Assembly (NCBI GenBank): GCA_958496175.1
Contig: OY292277.1
Coordinates: forward strand, 5,642,001-5,706,000
Length of the DNA stretch: 64,000 nucleotides
Direction of reading: 5' to 3'
From: Sisyra terminalis
Lineage: Eukaryota; Arthropoda; Insecta; Neuroptera; Sisyridae
Shown here: in pieces, positions 25,055 to 37,437 of the stretch
Layout: the number at the start of each line of letters is the position of its first letter
How positions within the stretch are numbered: the stretch's first letter is position 1
Made by a program: the position numbers and the translations under genes
The notes under the pieces: model-generated
What the model was told of the DNA's origin: nothing
The model's input: the letters and a program-made list of their open reading frames with translations, nothing else
Databases searched by the model: none

Positions 25055-27399
25055 TGGGAAGTATGCATCCCTTAAACTGCATGTTCAACCCTTAAACGTG
25101 GTTTGTTTTGGGAAAAATTTGCACAGCATGTACAGATAGCCTTGTAGTTTCGATTGGCATCCTAAAAAAAATTTTTTTTAATTTGACCATTATCGTGAAA
25201 AATCAACGATGGTGTTAACCCACGGTTTTTTTTGGCGAAAAATCTTTTTGTGCCGAAATCGAAAAAGATTTATATATTATCGTTCTATACATTGTTACGA
25301 ACCCGAAACTGCCTTTGGTTCGAAAATCATCCCTTATATAACGTTGGTACATGCAATTGTTGAAGATGCCACGTTCGTCTCTCCCTCTTAGTGGGAAGTA
25401 GGCATCCCTTAAACTGCATGTTCAACCCTTAAACGTGGTTTGTTTTGGGAAAAATTTGCACAGCATGTACAGATAGCCTTGTACTTTCGATTGGCTTCCT
25501 AAAAAATTTTTTTTTAATTTGACCTTTTGCGTGAAAAATCAACGATGGTTATCCCACGGTTTTTTTTGGCGAAAAATCTTTTTGTGCCGAAATCGAAAAA
25601 GATTGTTATATTATCGTTCTATACATTGTTACGAACCCGAAACTGCCTTTGGTTCGAAAATCATCCCTTATATAACGATGGTACAAGCAATTGTTGAAGA
25701 AGCCACGTTCGTCTCTCCCTCTTAGTGGGAAGTATGCATCCCTTAAACTGCATGTTCAACCCTTAAACGTGGTTTGTTTTGGGAAAAATTTGCACAGCAT
25801 GTACAGTCAGCCTTGTACTTTCGATTGGCATCATAAAAAAATTTTTTTTTAATTTGACCATTTTCGTGAAAAATCAACGATGGTTAACCCACGGTTTTTT
25901 TTGGCGTAAAATCTTTTTGTTTCGAAATCGAATAAGATTGTTATATTATCGTTCTATACATTGTTACGAACCCGAAACTGCCTTTGGTTCGAATATCATC
26001 CCTTATATAACGATGGTACATGCAATTGTTGAAGAAGCCTCGTTCGTCTCTCCCTTTTAGTGGGAAGTAGGCATCCCTTAAACTGCATGTTCAACCCTTA
26101 AACGTGGTTTGTTTTGAAAAAAATTTGCACAGCATGTACAGATAGCCTTGTACTTTCGATTGGCATCCTAAAATTTTTTTTTTTAATTTGACCTTTTGCG
26201 TGAAAAATCAACGATGGTGTTAACCCACGGTTTTTTTTGGCGAAAAATCTTTTTGTGCCGAAATCGAAAAAGATTTATATATTATCGTTCTATACATTGT
26301 TACGAACCCGAAACTGCCTTTGGTTCGAAAATCATCCCTTATATAACGTTGGTACATGCAATTGTTGAAGATGCCACGTTCGTCTCTCCCTCTTAGTGGG
26401 AAGTAGGCATCCCTTAAACTGCATGTTCAACCCTTAAACGTGGTTTGTTTTGGGAAAAATTTGCACAGCATGTACTGATAGCCTTGTACTATCGATTGGC
26501 ATCCTAAAAAAAATTTTTTTTAATTTGACCATTTTCGTGAAAAATCAACGATGGTTAACCCACGGTTTTTTTTGGCGAAAAATCTTTTTGTGTCGAAGTC
26601 GAAAAAGATTGTTATATTATCGTTCTATACATTGTTACGAACCCGAAACTGCCTTTGGTTCGAAAATCATCCCTTATATAACGATGGTACATGCAATTGT
26701 TGAAGAAGCCTCGTTCGTCTCTCCCTCTTAGTGGGAAGTAGGCATCCCTTAAACTGCATGTTCAACCCTTAAACGTGGTTTGTTTTGGGAAAAATTAGCA
26801 CAGCATGTACTGATAGCCTTGTACTTTCGATTGGCATCCTAAAAAGTTTTTTTTTAACTTGACCTTTTGCGTGAAAAACCAACGATGGTTAACCCACGGT
26901 TTTTTTTGGCGAAAAATCTTTTTGTTTCGAAATCGAAAAAGATTGTTATATTATCGTTCTATACATTATTACGAACCCGAAACTGCCTTTGGTTCGAAAA
27001 TCATCCCTTATATAACGATGGTACAAGCAATTGTTGAAGAAGCCACGTTCGTCTCTCCCTCTTAGTGGGAAGTATGCATCCCTTAAACTGCATGTTCAAC
27101 CCTTAAACGTGGTTTATTTTGGGAAAAATTTGCACAGCATGTACTGATAGCCTTGTACTTTCGATTGGCATCCTAAAAAAAATTTTTTTTATCTGACCAT
27201 TTTCGTGAAAAATCAACGATGGTTAACCCACGGTTATTTTTGGCGAAAAATCTTTTTGTGCCGAAATCGAAAAAGATTGTTATATTATCGTTCTATACAT
27301 TGTTACGAACCCGAAACTGCCTTTGGTTCGAAAATCATCCCTTATATAACGATGGTACATGCAATTGTTGAAGAAGCCTCGTTCGTCTCTCCCTCTTAG
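25055..27399. repeat. 7-monomer tandem duplication, copy 1 (2345 bp)
   Basis: Monomers end at 25391, 25725, 26060, 26396, 26731, 27065 and 27399, with lengths 337, 334, 335, 336, 335, 334 and 334. Rare variants recur 2345 bp downstream: TTGTAGTTTCG, ACGTTGGTACATGC, ACAGTCAGCC with ATCATAAAA, TTTTGAAAAAAATT, CATTATTACG, and TTATTTTTGGCG in place of the usual T-run. The 337 bp first monomer is the longest length class and is itself a chimera. Confidence 0.92.
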
Positions 27400-29744
27400 T
27401 GGGAAGTATGCATCCCTTAAACTGCATGTTCAACCCTTAAACGTGGTTTGTTTTGGGAAAAATTTGCACAGCATGTACAGATAGCCTTGTAGTTTCGATT
27501 GGCATCCTAAAAAAAATTTTTTTTAATTTGACCATTATCGTGAAAAATCAACGATGGTGTTAACCCACGGTTTTTTTTGGCGAAAAATCTTTTTGTGCCG
27601 AAATCGAAAAAGATTTATATATTATCGTTCTATACATTGTTACGAACCCGAAACTGCCTTTGGTTCGAAAATCATCCCTTATATAACGTTGGTACATGCA
27701 ATTGTTGAAGATGCCACGTTCGTCTCTCCCTCTTAGTGGGAAGTAGGCATCCCTTAAACTGCATGTTCAACCCTTAAACGTGGTTTGTTTTGGGAAAAAT
27801 TTGCACAGCATGTACAGATAGCCTTGTACTTTCGATTGGCTTCCTAAAAAATTTTTTTTTAATTTGACCTATTGCGTGAAAAATCAACGATGGTTATCCC
27901 ACGGTTTTTTTTGGCGAAAAATCTTTTTGTGCCGAAATCGAAAAAGATTGTTATATTATCGTTCTATACATTGTTACGAACCCGAAACTGCCTTTGGTTC
28001 GAAAATCATCCCTTATATAACGATGGTACAAGCAATTGTTGAAGAAGCCACGTTCGTCTCTCCCTCTTAGTGGGAAGTATGCATCCCTTAAACTGCATGT
28101 TCAACCCTTAAACGTGGTTTGTTTTGGGAAAAATTTGCACAGCATGTACAGTCAGCCTTGTACTTTCGATTGGCATCATAAAAAAATTTTTTTTTAATTT
28201 GACCATTTTCGTGAAAAATCAACGATGGTTAACCCACGGTTTTTTTTGGCGTAAAATCTTTTTGTTTCGAAATCGAATAAGATTGTTATATTATCGTTCT
28301 ATACATTGTTACGAACCCGAAACTGCCTTTGGTTCGAATATCATCCCTTATATAACGATGGTACATGCAATTGTTGAAGAAGCCTCGTTCGTCTCTCCCT
28401 TTTAGTGGGAAGTAGGCATCCCTTAAACTGCATGTTCAACCCTTAAACGTGGTTTGTTTTGAAAAAAATTTGCACAGCATGTACAGATAGCCTTGTACTT
28501 TCGATTGGCATCCTAAAATTTTTTTTTTTAATTTGACCTTTTGCGTGAAAAATCAACGATGGTGTTAACCCACGGTTTTTTTTGGCGAAAAATCTTTTTG
28601 TGCCGAAATCGAAAAAGATTTATATATTATCGTTCTATACATTGTTACGAACCCGAAACTGCCTTTGGTTCGAAAATCATCCCTTATATAACGTTGGTAC
28701 ATGCAATTGTTGAAGATGCCACGTTCGTCTCTCCCTCTTAGTGGGAAGTAGGCATCCCTTAAACTGCATGTTCAACCCTTAAACGTGGTTTGTTTTGGGA
28801 AAAATTTGCACAGCATGTACTGATAGCCTTGTACTATCGATTGGCATCCTAAAAAAAATTTTTTTTAATTTGACCATTTTCGTGAAAAATCAACGATGGT
28901 TAACCCACGGTTTTTTTTGGCGAAAAATCTTTTTGTGTCGAAGTCGAAAAAGATTGTTATATTATCGTTCTATACATTGTTACGAACCCGAAACTGCCTT
29001 TGGTTCGAAAATCATCCCTTATATAACGATGGTACATGCAATTGTTGAAGAAGCCTCGTTCGTCTCTCCCTCTTAGTGGGAAGTAGGCATCCCTTAAACT
29101 GCATGTTCAACCCTTAAACGTGGTTTGTTTTGGGAAAAATTAGCACAGCATGTACTGATAGCCTTGTACTTTCGATTGGCATCCTAAAAAGTTTTTTTTT
29201 AACTTGACCTTTTGCGTGAAAAACCAACGATGGTTAACCCACGGTTTTTTTTGGCGAAAAATCTTTTTGTTTCGAAATCGAAAAAGATTGTTATATTATC
29301 GTTCTATACATTATTACGAACCCGAAACTGCCTTTGGTTCGAAAATCATCCCTTATATAACGATGGTACAAGCAATTGTTGAAGAAGCCACGTTCGTCTC
29401 TCCCTCTTAGTGGGAAGTATGCATCCCTTAAACTGCATGTTCAACCCTTAAACGTGGTTTATTTTGGGAAAAATTTGCACAGCATGTACTGATAGCCTTG
29501 TACTTTCGATTGGCATCCTAAAAAAAATTTTTTTTATCTGACCATTTTCGTGAAAAATCAACGATGGTTAACCCACGGTTATTTTTGGCGAAAAATCTTT
29601 TTGTGCCGAAATCGAAAAAGATTGTTATATTATCGTTCTATACATTGTTACGAACCCGAAACTGCCTTTGGTTCGAAAATCATCCCTTATATAACGATGG
29701 TACATGCAATTGTTGAAGAAGCCTCGTTCGTCTCTCCCTCTTAG
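27400..29744. repeat. 7-monomer tandem duplication, copy 2 (2345 bp)
   Basis: The copy directly abuts copy 1, with the same seven lengths in the same order. The only within-block difference I noticed is GACCTATTGCG at about 27870 against GACCTTTTGCG. Such near-identity implies a very recent duplication or ongoing conversion (or an assembly duplication). Confidence 0.92.
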
Positions 29745-32700
29745 TGGGAAGTAGGCATCCCTTAAACTGCATGTTCAACCCTTAAACGTGGTTTGTTTTG
29801 GGAAAAATTAGCACAGCATGTACTGATAGCCTTGTACTTTCGATTGGCATCCTAAAAAGTTTTTTTTTAACTTGACCTTTTGCGTGAAAAACCAACGATG
29901 GTTAACCCACGGTTTTTTTTGGCGAAAAATCTTTTTGTTTCGAAATCGAAAAAGATTGTTATATTATCGTTCTATACATTGTTACGAACCCGAAACTGCC
30001 TTTGGTTCGAAAATCATCCCTTATATAACGATGGTACAAGCAATTGTTGAAGAAGCCACGTTCGTCTCTCCCTCTTAGTGGGAAGTATGCATCCCTAAAA
30101 CTGCATGTTCAACCCTTAAACGTGGTTTATTTTGGGAAAAATTTGCACAGCATGTACTGATAGCCTTGTACTTTCGATTGGCATCCTAAAAAAAATTTTT
30201 TTTATCTGACCATTTTCGTGAAAAATCAACGATGGTTAACCCACGGTTTTTTTTGGCGAAAAATCTTTTTGTTTCGAAATCGAAAAAGATTGTTATATTA
30301 TCGTTCTATACATTGTTACGAACCCGAAACTGCCTTTGGTTCGAAAATCATCCCTTATATAACGATGGTACAAGCAATTGTTGAAGAAGCCACGTTCGTC
30401 TCTCCCTCTTAGTGGGAAGTATGCATCCCTTAAACTGCATGTTCAACCCTTAAACGTGGTTTATTTTGGGAAAAATTTGCACAGCATGTACTGATAGCCT
30501 TGTACTTTCGATTGGCATCCTAAAAAAAATTTTTTTTATCTGACCATTTTCGTGAAAAATCAACGATGGTTAACCCACGGTTTTTTTTGGCGAAAAATCT
30601 TTTTGTTTCGAAATCGAAAAAGATTGTTATATTATCGTTCTATACATTGTAACGAACCCGAAACTGCCTTTGGTTCGAAAATCATCCCTTATATAACGAT
30701 GGTACATGCAATTGTTGAAGAAGCCTCGTTCGTCTCTCCCTCTTAGTGGGAAGTAGGCATCCCTTAAACTGCATGTTCAACCCTTAAACGTGGTTTGTTT
30801 TGGGAAAAATTTGCACAGCATGTACAGATAGCCTTGTACTTTCGATTGGCATCCTAAAAAAAATTTTTTTTAATTTGACCATTTTCGTGAAAAATCAACG
30901 ATGGTTAACCCACGGTTTTTTTTGGCGAAAAATCTTTTTGTTTCGAAATCGAAAAAGATTGTTATATTATCGTTCTATACATTGTAACGAACCCGAAACT
31001 GCCTTTGGTTCGAAAATCATCCCTTATATAGCGATGGTACAAGCAATTGTTGAAGAAGCCTCGGTCGTCTCTCCCTCTTAGTGGGCAGTAGGCATCCCTT
31101 AAACTGCATGTTCTACCCTTAAACTTGGTTTGTTTTGGGAAAAATTTGCACAGCATGTACAGATAGCCTTGTACTTTCGATTGGCTTCCTAAAAAATTTT
31201 TTTTTAATTTGACCTTTTGCGTGAAAAATCAACGATGGTTAACCCACGGTTTTTTTTGGCGAAAAATCTTTTTGTGCCGAAATCGAAAAAGATTGTTATA
31301 TTATCGTTCTATACATTGTTACGAACCCGAAACTGCCTTTGGTTCGAAAATCATCCCTTATATAACGATGGTACAAGCAATTGTTGAAGAAGCCACGTTC
31401 GTCTCTCCCTCTTAGTGGGAAGTATGCATCCCTTAAACTGCATGTTCAACCCTTAAACGTGGTTTGTTTTGGGAAAAATTTGCACAGCATGTACTGATAG
31501 CCTTGTACTTTCGATTGGCATCCTAAAAAAAATTTTTTTTATCTGACCATTTTCGTGAAAAATCAACGATGGTTAACCCACGGTTTTTTTTGGCGAAAAA
31601 TCTTTTTGTTTCGAAATCGAAAAAGATTGTTATATTATCGTTCTATACATTGTTACGAACCCGAAACTGCCTTTGGTTCGAAAATCATCCCTTATATAAC
31701 GATGGTACATGCAATTGTTGAAGAAGCCTCGTTCGTCTCTCCCTCTTAGTGGCAAGTAGGCATCCCTTAAACTGCATGTTCAACCCTTAAACGTGGTTTG
31801 TTTTGGGAAAAATTAGCACAGCATGTACAGATAGCCTTGTACTTTCGATTGGCATCCTAAAAATTTTTTTTTTAATTTGACCTTTTGCGTGAAAAATCAA
31901 CGATGGTGTTAACCCACGGTTTTTTTTGGCGAAAAATCTTTTTGGGTCGAAGTCGAAAAAGATTGTTATATTATCGTTCTATACATTGTTACGAACCCGA
32001 AACTGCCTTTGGTTCGAAAATCATCCCTTATATAACGATGGTACAAGCAATTGTTGAAGAAGCCTCGTTCGTCTCACCCTCTTAGTGGGCAGTAGGCATC
32101 CCTTAAACTGCATGTTCTACCCTTAAACGTGGTTTGTTTTGGGAAAAATTTGCACAGCATGTACAGATAGCCTTGTACTTTCGATTGGCATCCTAAAAAA
32201 ATTTTTTTTTAATTTGACCATTTTCGTGAAAAATCAACGATGGTTAACCCACGGTTTTTTTTGGCGAAAAATCTTTTTGTGTCGAAGTCGAAAAAGATTG
32301 TTATATTATCGTTCTATACATTGTTACGAACCCGAAACTGCCTTTGGTTCGAAAATCATCCCTTATATAACGATGGTACATGCAATTGTTGACGAAGCCT
32401 CGTTCGTCTCTCCCTCTTAGTGGGAAGTAGGCATCCCTTAAACTGCATGTTCAACCCTTAAACGTGGTTTGTTTTGGGAAAAATTTGCACAGCATGTACA
32501 GATAGCCTTGTACTTTCGATTGGCATCCTAAAAATTTTTTTTTTAATTTGACCTTTTGCGTGAAAAATCAACGATGGTGTTAACCCACGGTTTTTTTTGG
32601 CGAAAAATCTTTTTGTGCCGAAATCGAAAAAGATTTATATATTATCGTTCTATACATTGTTACGAACCCGAAACTGCCTTTGGTTCGAAAATCATCCCTT

Positions 32701-32756
32701 ATATAACGATGGTACAAGCAATTGTTGAAGAAGCCACGTTCGTCTCTCCCTCTTAG
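29745..32756. repeat. Nine mixed monomers between two HORs
   Basis: 29745-30078 repeats the AAAAGTTTT/AACCAACG type. 30079-30412 and 30413-30746 are TTATTTTGGG monomers with ATCTGACC, and the former starts CCCTAAAACTGC. 30747-31415 is the ATAGCGATGG / GGGCAGTAGG pair. 31750-32085 and 32421-32756 carry the GT insertion; the former also has GGGTCGAAGTCG and is followed by GGGCAGTAGG. I see no clean local period. Confidence 0.78.
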
Positions 32757-33759
32757 TGGGAAGTATGCATCCCTTAAACTGCATGTTCAACCCTTAAACG
32801 TGGTTTGTTTTGGGAAAAATTTGCACAGCATGTACTGATAGCCTTGTACTTTCGATTGGCATCCTAAAAAAAATTTTTTTTATCTGTCCATTTTCATGAA
32901 AAATCAACGATGGTTAACCCACGGTTTTTTTTGGCGAAGAATCTTTTTGTGTCGAAGTCGAAAAAGATTGTTATATTATCGTTCTATACATTGTAACGAA
33001 CCCGAAACTGCCTTTGGTTCGAAAATCATCCCTTATATAACGATGGTACAAGCAATTGTTGAAGAAGCCTCGTTCGTCTCTCCCTCTTAGTGGGAAGTAG
33101 GCATCCCTTAAACTGCATGTTCTACCCTTAAACTTGGTTTGTTTTGGGAAAAATTTGCACAGCATGTACAGATAGCCTTGTACTTTCGATTGGCATCCTA
33201 AAAAAATTTTTTTTTAATTTGACCATTTTCGTGAAAAATCAACGATGGTTAACCCACGGTTTTTTTTGGCGAAAAATCTTTTTGTGTCGAAGTCGAAAAA
33301 GATTGTTATATTATCGTTCTATACATTGTTACGAACCCGAAACTGCCTTTGGTTCGAAAATCATCCCTTATATAACGATGGTACATGCAATTGTTGAAGA
33401 AGCCTCGTTCGTCTCTCCCTCTTAGTGGGAAGTAGGCATCCCTTAAACTGCATGTTCAACCCTTAAACGTGGTTTGTTTTGGGAAAAATTTGCACAGCAT
33501 GTACAGATAGCCTTGTACTTTCGATTGGCATCCTAAAAAATTTTTTTTTAACTTGACCTTTTGCGTGAAAAATCAACGATGGTTAACCCACGGTTTTTTT
33601 TGGCGAAAAATCTTTTAGTTTCGAAATCGAAAAAGATTGTTATATTATCGTTCTATACATTGTTACGAACCCGAAACTGCCTTTGGTTCGAAAATCATTC
33701 CTTATATAACGATGGTACATGCAATTGTTGAAGAAGCCTCGTTCGTCTCTCCCTCTTAG
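32757..33759. repeat. Trimer HOR a-b-c, copy 1 (1003 bp)
   Basis: a (32757-33090) has TTTTCATGAAAAATC, GGCGAAGAATC and CATTGTAACG. b (33091-33425) has GTGTCGAAGTCG with ACATGC/CCTCG. c (33426-33759) has CTTTTAGTTTCG and ATCATTCCTTATATAA. This first copy differs slightly from the next three: CTGTCC in a, and AACTTGG instead of AACGTGG at the start of b. Confidence 0.93.
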
Positions 33760-34762
33760 TGGGAAGTAGGCATCCCTTAAACTGCATGTTCAACCCTTAA
33801 ACGTGGTTTGTTTTGGGAAAAATTTGCACAGCATGTACTGATAGCCTTGTACTTTCGATTGGCATCCTAAAAAAAATTTTTTTTATCTGACCATTTTCAT
33901 GAAAAATCAACGATGGTTAACCCACGGTTTTTTTTGGCGAAGAATCTTTTTGTGTCGAAGTCGAAAAAGATTGTTATATTATCGTTCTATACATTGTAAC
34001 GAACCCGAAACTGCCTTTGGTTCGAAAATCATCCCTTATATAACGATGGTACAAGCAATTGTTGAAGAAGCCTCGTTCGTCTCTCCCTCTTAGTGGGCAG
34101 TAGGCATCCCTTAAACTGCATGTTCTACCCTTAAACGTGGTTTGTTTTGGGAAAAATTTGCACAGCATGTACAGATAGCCTTGTACTTTCGATTGGCATC
34201 CTAAAAAAAATTTTTTTTAATTTGACCATTTTCGTGAAAAATCAACGATGGTTAACCCACGGTTTTTTTTGGCGAAAAATCTTTTTGTGTCGAAGTCGAA
34301 AAAGATTGTTATATTATCGTTCTATACATTGTTACGAACCCGAAACTGCCTTTGGTTCGAAAATCATCCCTTATATAACGATGGTACATGCAATTGTTGA
34401 AGAAGCCTCGTTCGTCTCTCCCTCTTAGTGGGAAGTAGGCATCCCTTAAACTGCATGTTCAACCCTTAAACGTGGTTTGTTTTGGGAAAAATTTGCACAG
34501 CATGTACAGATAGCCTTGTACTTTCGATTGGCATCCTAAAAAATTTTTTTTTAACTTGACCTTTTGCGTGAAAAATCAACGATGGTTAACCCACGGTTTT
34601 TTTTGGCGAAAAATCTTTTAGTTTCGAAATCGAAAAAGATTGTTATATTATCGTTCTATACATTGTTACGAACCCGAAACTGCCTTTGGTTCGAAAATCA
34701 TTCCTTATATAACGATGGTACATGCAATTGTTGAAGAAGCCTCGTTCGTCTCTCCCTCTTAG
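33760..34762. repeat. Trimer HOR a-b-c, copy 2 (1003 bp)
   Basis: The three monomers (ending 34093, 34428 and 34762) carry all the a, b and c diagnostics. The a/b junction has GGGCAGTAGG followed by TTCTACCCTTAAACGTGG, shared with copies 3 and 4 but not copy 1. Confidence 0.93.
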
Positions 34763-35766
34763 TGGGAAGTAGGCATCCCTTAAACTGCATGTTCAACCCT
34801 TAAACGTGGTTTGTTTTGGGAAAAATTTGCACAGCATGTACTGATAGCCTTGTACTTTCGATTGGCATCCTAAAAAAAATTTTTTTTATCTGACCATTTT
34901 CATGAAAAATCAACGATGGTTAACCCACGGTTTTTTTTGGCGAAGAATCTTTTTGTGTCGAAGTCGAAAAAGATTGTTATATTATCGTTCTATACATTGT
35001 AACGAACCCGAAACTGCCTTTGGTTCGAAAATCATCCCTTATATAACGATGGTACAAGCAATTGTTGAAGAAGCCTCGTTCGTCTCTCCCTCTTAGTGGG
35101 CAGTAGGCATCCCTTAAACTGCATGTTCTACCCTTAAACGTGGTTTGTTTTGGGAAAAATTTGCACAGCATGTACAGATAGCCTTGTACTTTCGATTGGC
35201 ATCCTAAAAAAAATTTTTTTTAATTTGACCATTTTCGTGAAAAATCAACGATGGTTAACCCACGGTTTTTTTTGGCGAAAAATCTTTTTGTGTCGAAGTC
35301 GAAAAAGATTGTTATATTATCGTTCTATACATTGTTACGAACCCGAAACTGCCTTTGGTTCGAAAATCATCCCTTATATAACGATGGTACATGCAATTGT
35401 TGAAGAAGCCTCGTTCGTCTCTCCCTCTTAGTGGGAAGTAGGCATCCCTTAAACTGCATGTTCAACCCTTAAACGTGGTTTGTTTTGGGAAAAATTTGCA
35501 CAGCATGTACAGATAGCCTTGTACTTTCGATTGGCATCCTAAAAAATTTTTTTTTAACTTGACCTTTTGCGTGAAAAATCAACGATGGTTAACCCACGGT
35601 TTTTTTTGGCGAAAAATCTTTTAGTTTCGAAATCGAAAAAGATTGTTATATTATCGTTCTATACATTGTTACGAACCCGAAACTGCCTTTGGTTCGAAAA
35701 TCATTCCTTATATAACGATGGTACATGCAATTGTTAAAAGAAGCCTCGTTCGTCTCTCCCTCTTAG
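34763..35766. repeat. Trimer HOR a-b-c, copy 3 (1004 bp)
   Basis: This copy looks identical to copy 2 except near 35736. There TTGTTGAAGAAG reads TTGTTAAAAGAAG, a one-base gain that makes it 1004 bp. The change is private, so it arose after the trimer amplified. Confidence 0.93.
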
Positions 35767-36769
35767 TGGGAAGTAGGCATCCCTTAAACTGCATGTTCAA
35801 CCCTTAAACGTGGTTTGTTTTGGGAAAAATTTGCACAGCATGTACTGATAGCCTTGTACTTTCGATTGGCATCCTAAAAAAAATTTTTTTTATCTGACCA
35901 TTTTCATGAAAAATCAACGATGGTTAACCCACGGTTTTTTTTGGCGAAGAATCTTTTTGTGTCGAAGTCGAAAAAGATTGTTATATTATCGTTCTATACA
36001 TTGTAACGAACCCGAAACTGCCTTTGGTTCGAAAATCATCCCTTATATAACGATGGTACAAGCAATTGTTGAAGAAGCCTCGTTCGTCTCTCCCTCTTAG
36101 TGGGCAGTAGGCATCCCTTAAACTGCATGTTCTACCCTTAAACGTGGTTTGTTTTGGGAAAAATTTGCACAGCATGTACAGATAGCCTTGTACTTTCGAT
36201 TGGCATCCTAAAAAAAATTTTTTTTAATTTGACCATTTTCGTGAAAAATCAACGATGGTTAACCCACGGTTTTTTTTGGCGAAAAATCTTTTTGTGTCGA
36301 AGTCGAAAAAGATTGTTATATTATCGTTCTATACATTGTTACGAACCCGAAACTGCCTTTGGTTCGAAAATCATCCCTTATATAACGATGGTACATGCAA
36401 TTGTTGAAGAAGCCTCGTTCGTCTCTCCCTCTTAGTGGGAAGTAGGCATCCCTTAAACTGCATGTTCAACCCTTAAACGTGGTTTGTTTTGGGAAAAATT
36501 TGCACAGCATGTACAGATAGCCTTGTACTTTCGATTGGCATCCTAAAAAATTTTTTTTTAACTTGACCTTTTGCGTGAAAAATCAACGATGGTTAACCCA
36601 CGGTTTTTTTTGGCGAAAAATCTTTTAGTTTCGAAATCGAAAAAGATTGTTATATTATCGTTCTATACATTGTTACGAACCCGAAACTGCCTTTGGTTCG
36701 AAAATCATTCCTTATATAACGATGGTACATGCAATTGTTGAAGAAGCCTCGTTCGTCTCTCCCTCTTAG
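35767..36769. repeat. Trimer HOR a-b-c, copy 4 (1003 bp)
   Basis: Monomers end at 36100, 36435 and 36769. All diagnostic variants match copies 2 and 3, without the extra base of copy 3. Confidence 0.93.
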
Positions 36770-37437
36770 TGGGAAGTAGGCATCCCTTAAACTGCATGTT
36801 CAACCCTTAAACGTGGTTTGTTTTGGGAAAAATTTGCACAGCATGTACTGATAGCCTTGTACTTTCGATTGGCATCCTAAAAAAAATTTTTTTTATCTGA
36901 CCATTTTCATGAAAAATCAACGATGGTTAACCCACGGTTTTTTTTGGCGAAGAATCTTTTTGTGTCGAAGTCGAAAAAGATTGTTATATTATCGTTCTAT
37001 ACATTGTAACGAACCCGAAACTGCCTTTGGTTCGAAAATCATCCCTTATATAACGATGGTACAAGCAATTGTTGAAGAAGCCTCGTTCGTCTCTCCCTCT
37101 TAGTGGGAAGTAGGCATCCCTTAAACTGCATGTTCTACCCTTAAACTTGGTTTGTTTTGGGAAAAATTTGCCCAGCATGTACAGATAGCCTTGTACTTTC
37201 GATTGGCTTCCTAAAAAATTTTTTTTTAATTTGACCTTTTGCGTGAAAAATCAACGATGGTTAACCCACGGTTTTTTTTGGCGAAGAATCTTTTTGTGTC
37301 GAAGTCGAAAAAGATTGTTATATTATCGTTCTATACATTGTTACGAACCCGAAACTGCCTTTGGTTCGAAAATCATCCCTTATATAACGATGGTACAAGC
37401 AATTGTAGAAGAAGCCTCGTTCGTCTCTCCCTCTTAG
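36770..37437. repeat. Fifth 'a' monomer and a chimeric boundary monomer
   Basis: 36770-37103 is another a-type monomer (TTTTCATG, GAAGAATC, CATTGTAACG), ending the trimer series. 37104-37437 starts with AACTTGG, TTTGCCCAGC and the TTTTGCGTG form. It then has the a-type GAAGAATC and GTGTCGAAGTCG, and ends with GTAGAAGAAGCC. It is the last monomer before the array changes to the 335 bp class. Confidence 0.85.

Noticed and set aside
25055..29744. Possible assembly artefact behind the near-identical tandem blocks
   Set aside because: It cannot be excluded from sequence alone, but each pair of blocks has at least one private difference, and similar HORs of other sizes occur throughout, so real duplication is the simpler reading.
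15233..37178. Minus-strand frames of about 64 codons starting with ATG in a subset of monomers
   Set aside because: They exist only in monomers with particular subtype variants (CATTGTAACG near their 3' end, often with TTCTACCC or AACTTGG) that happen to keep this frame open. There is no independent support for coding.
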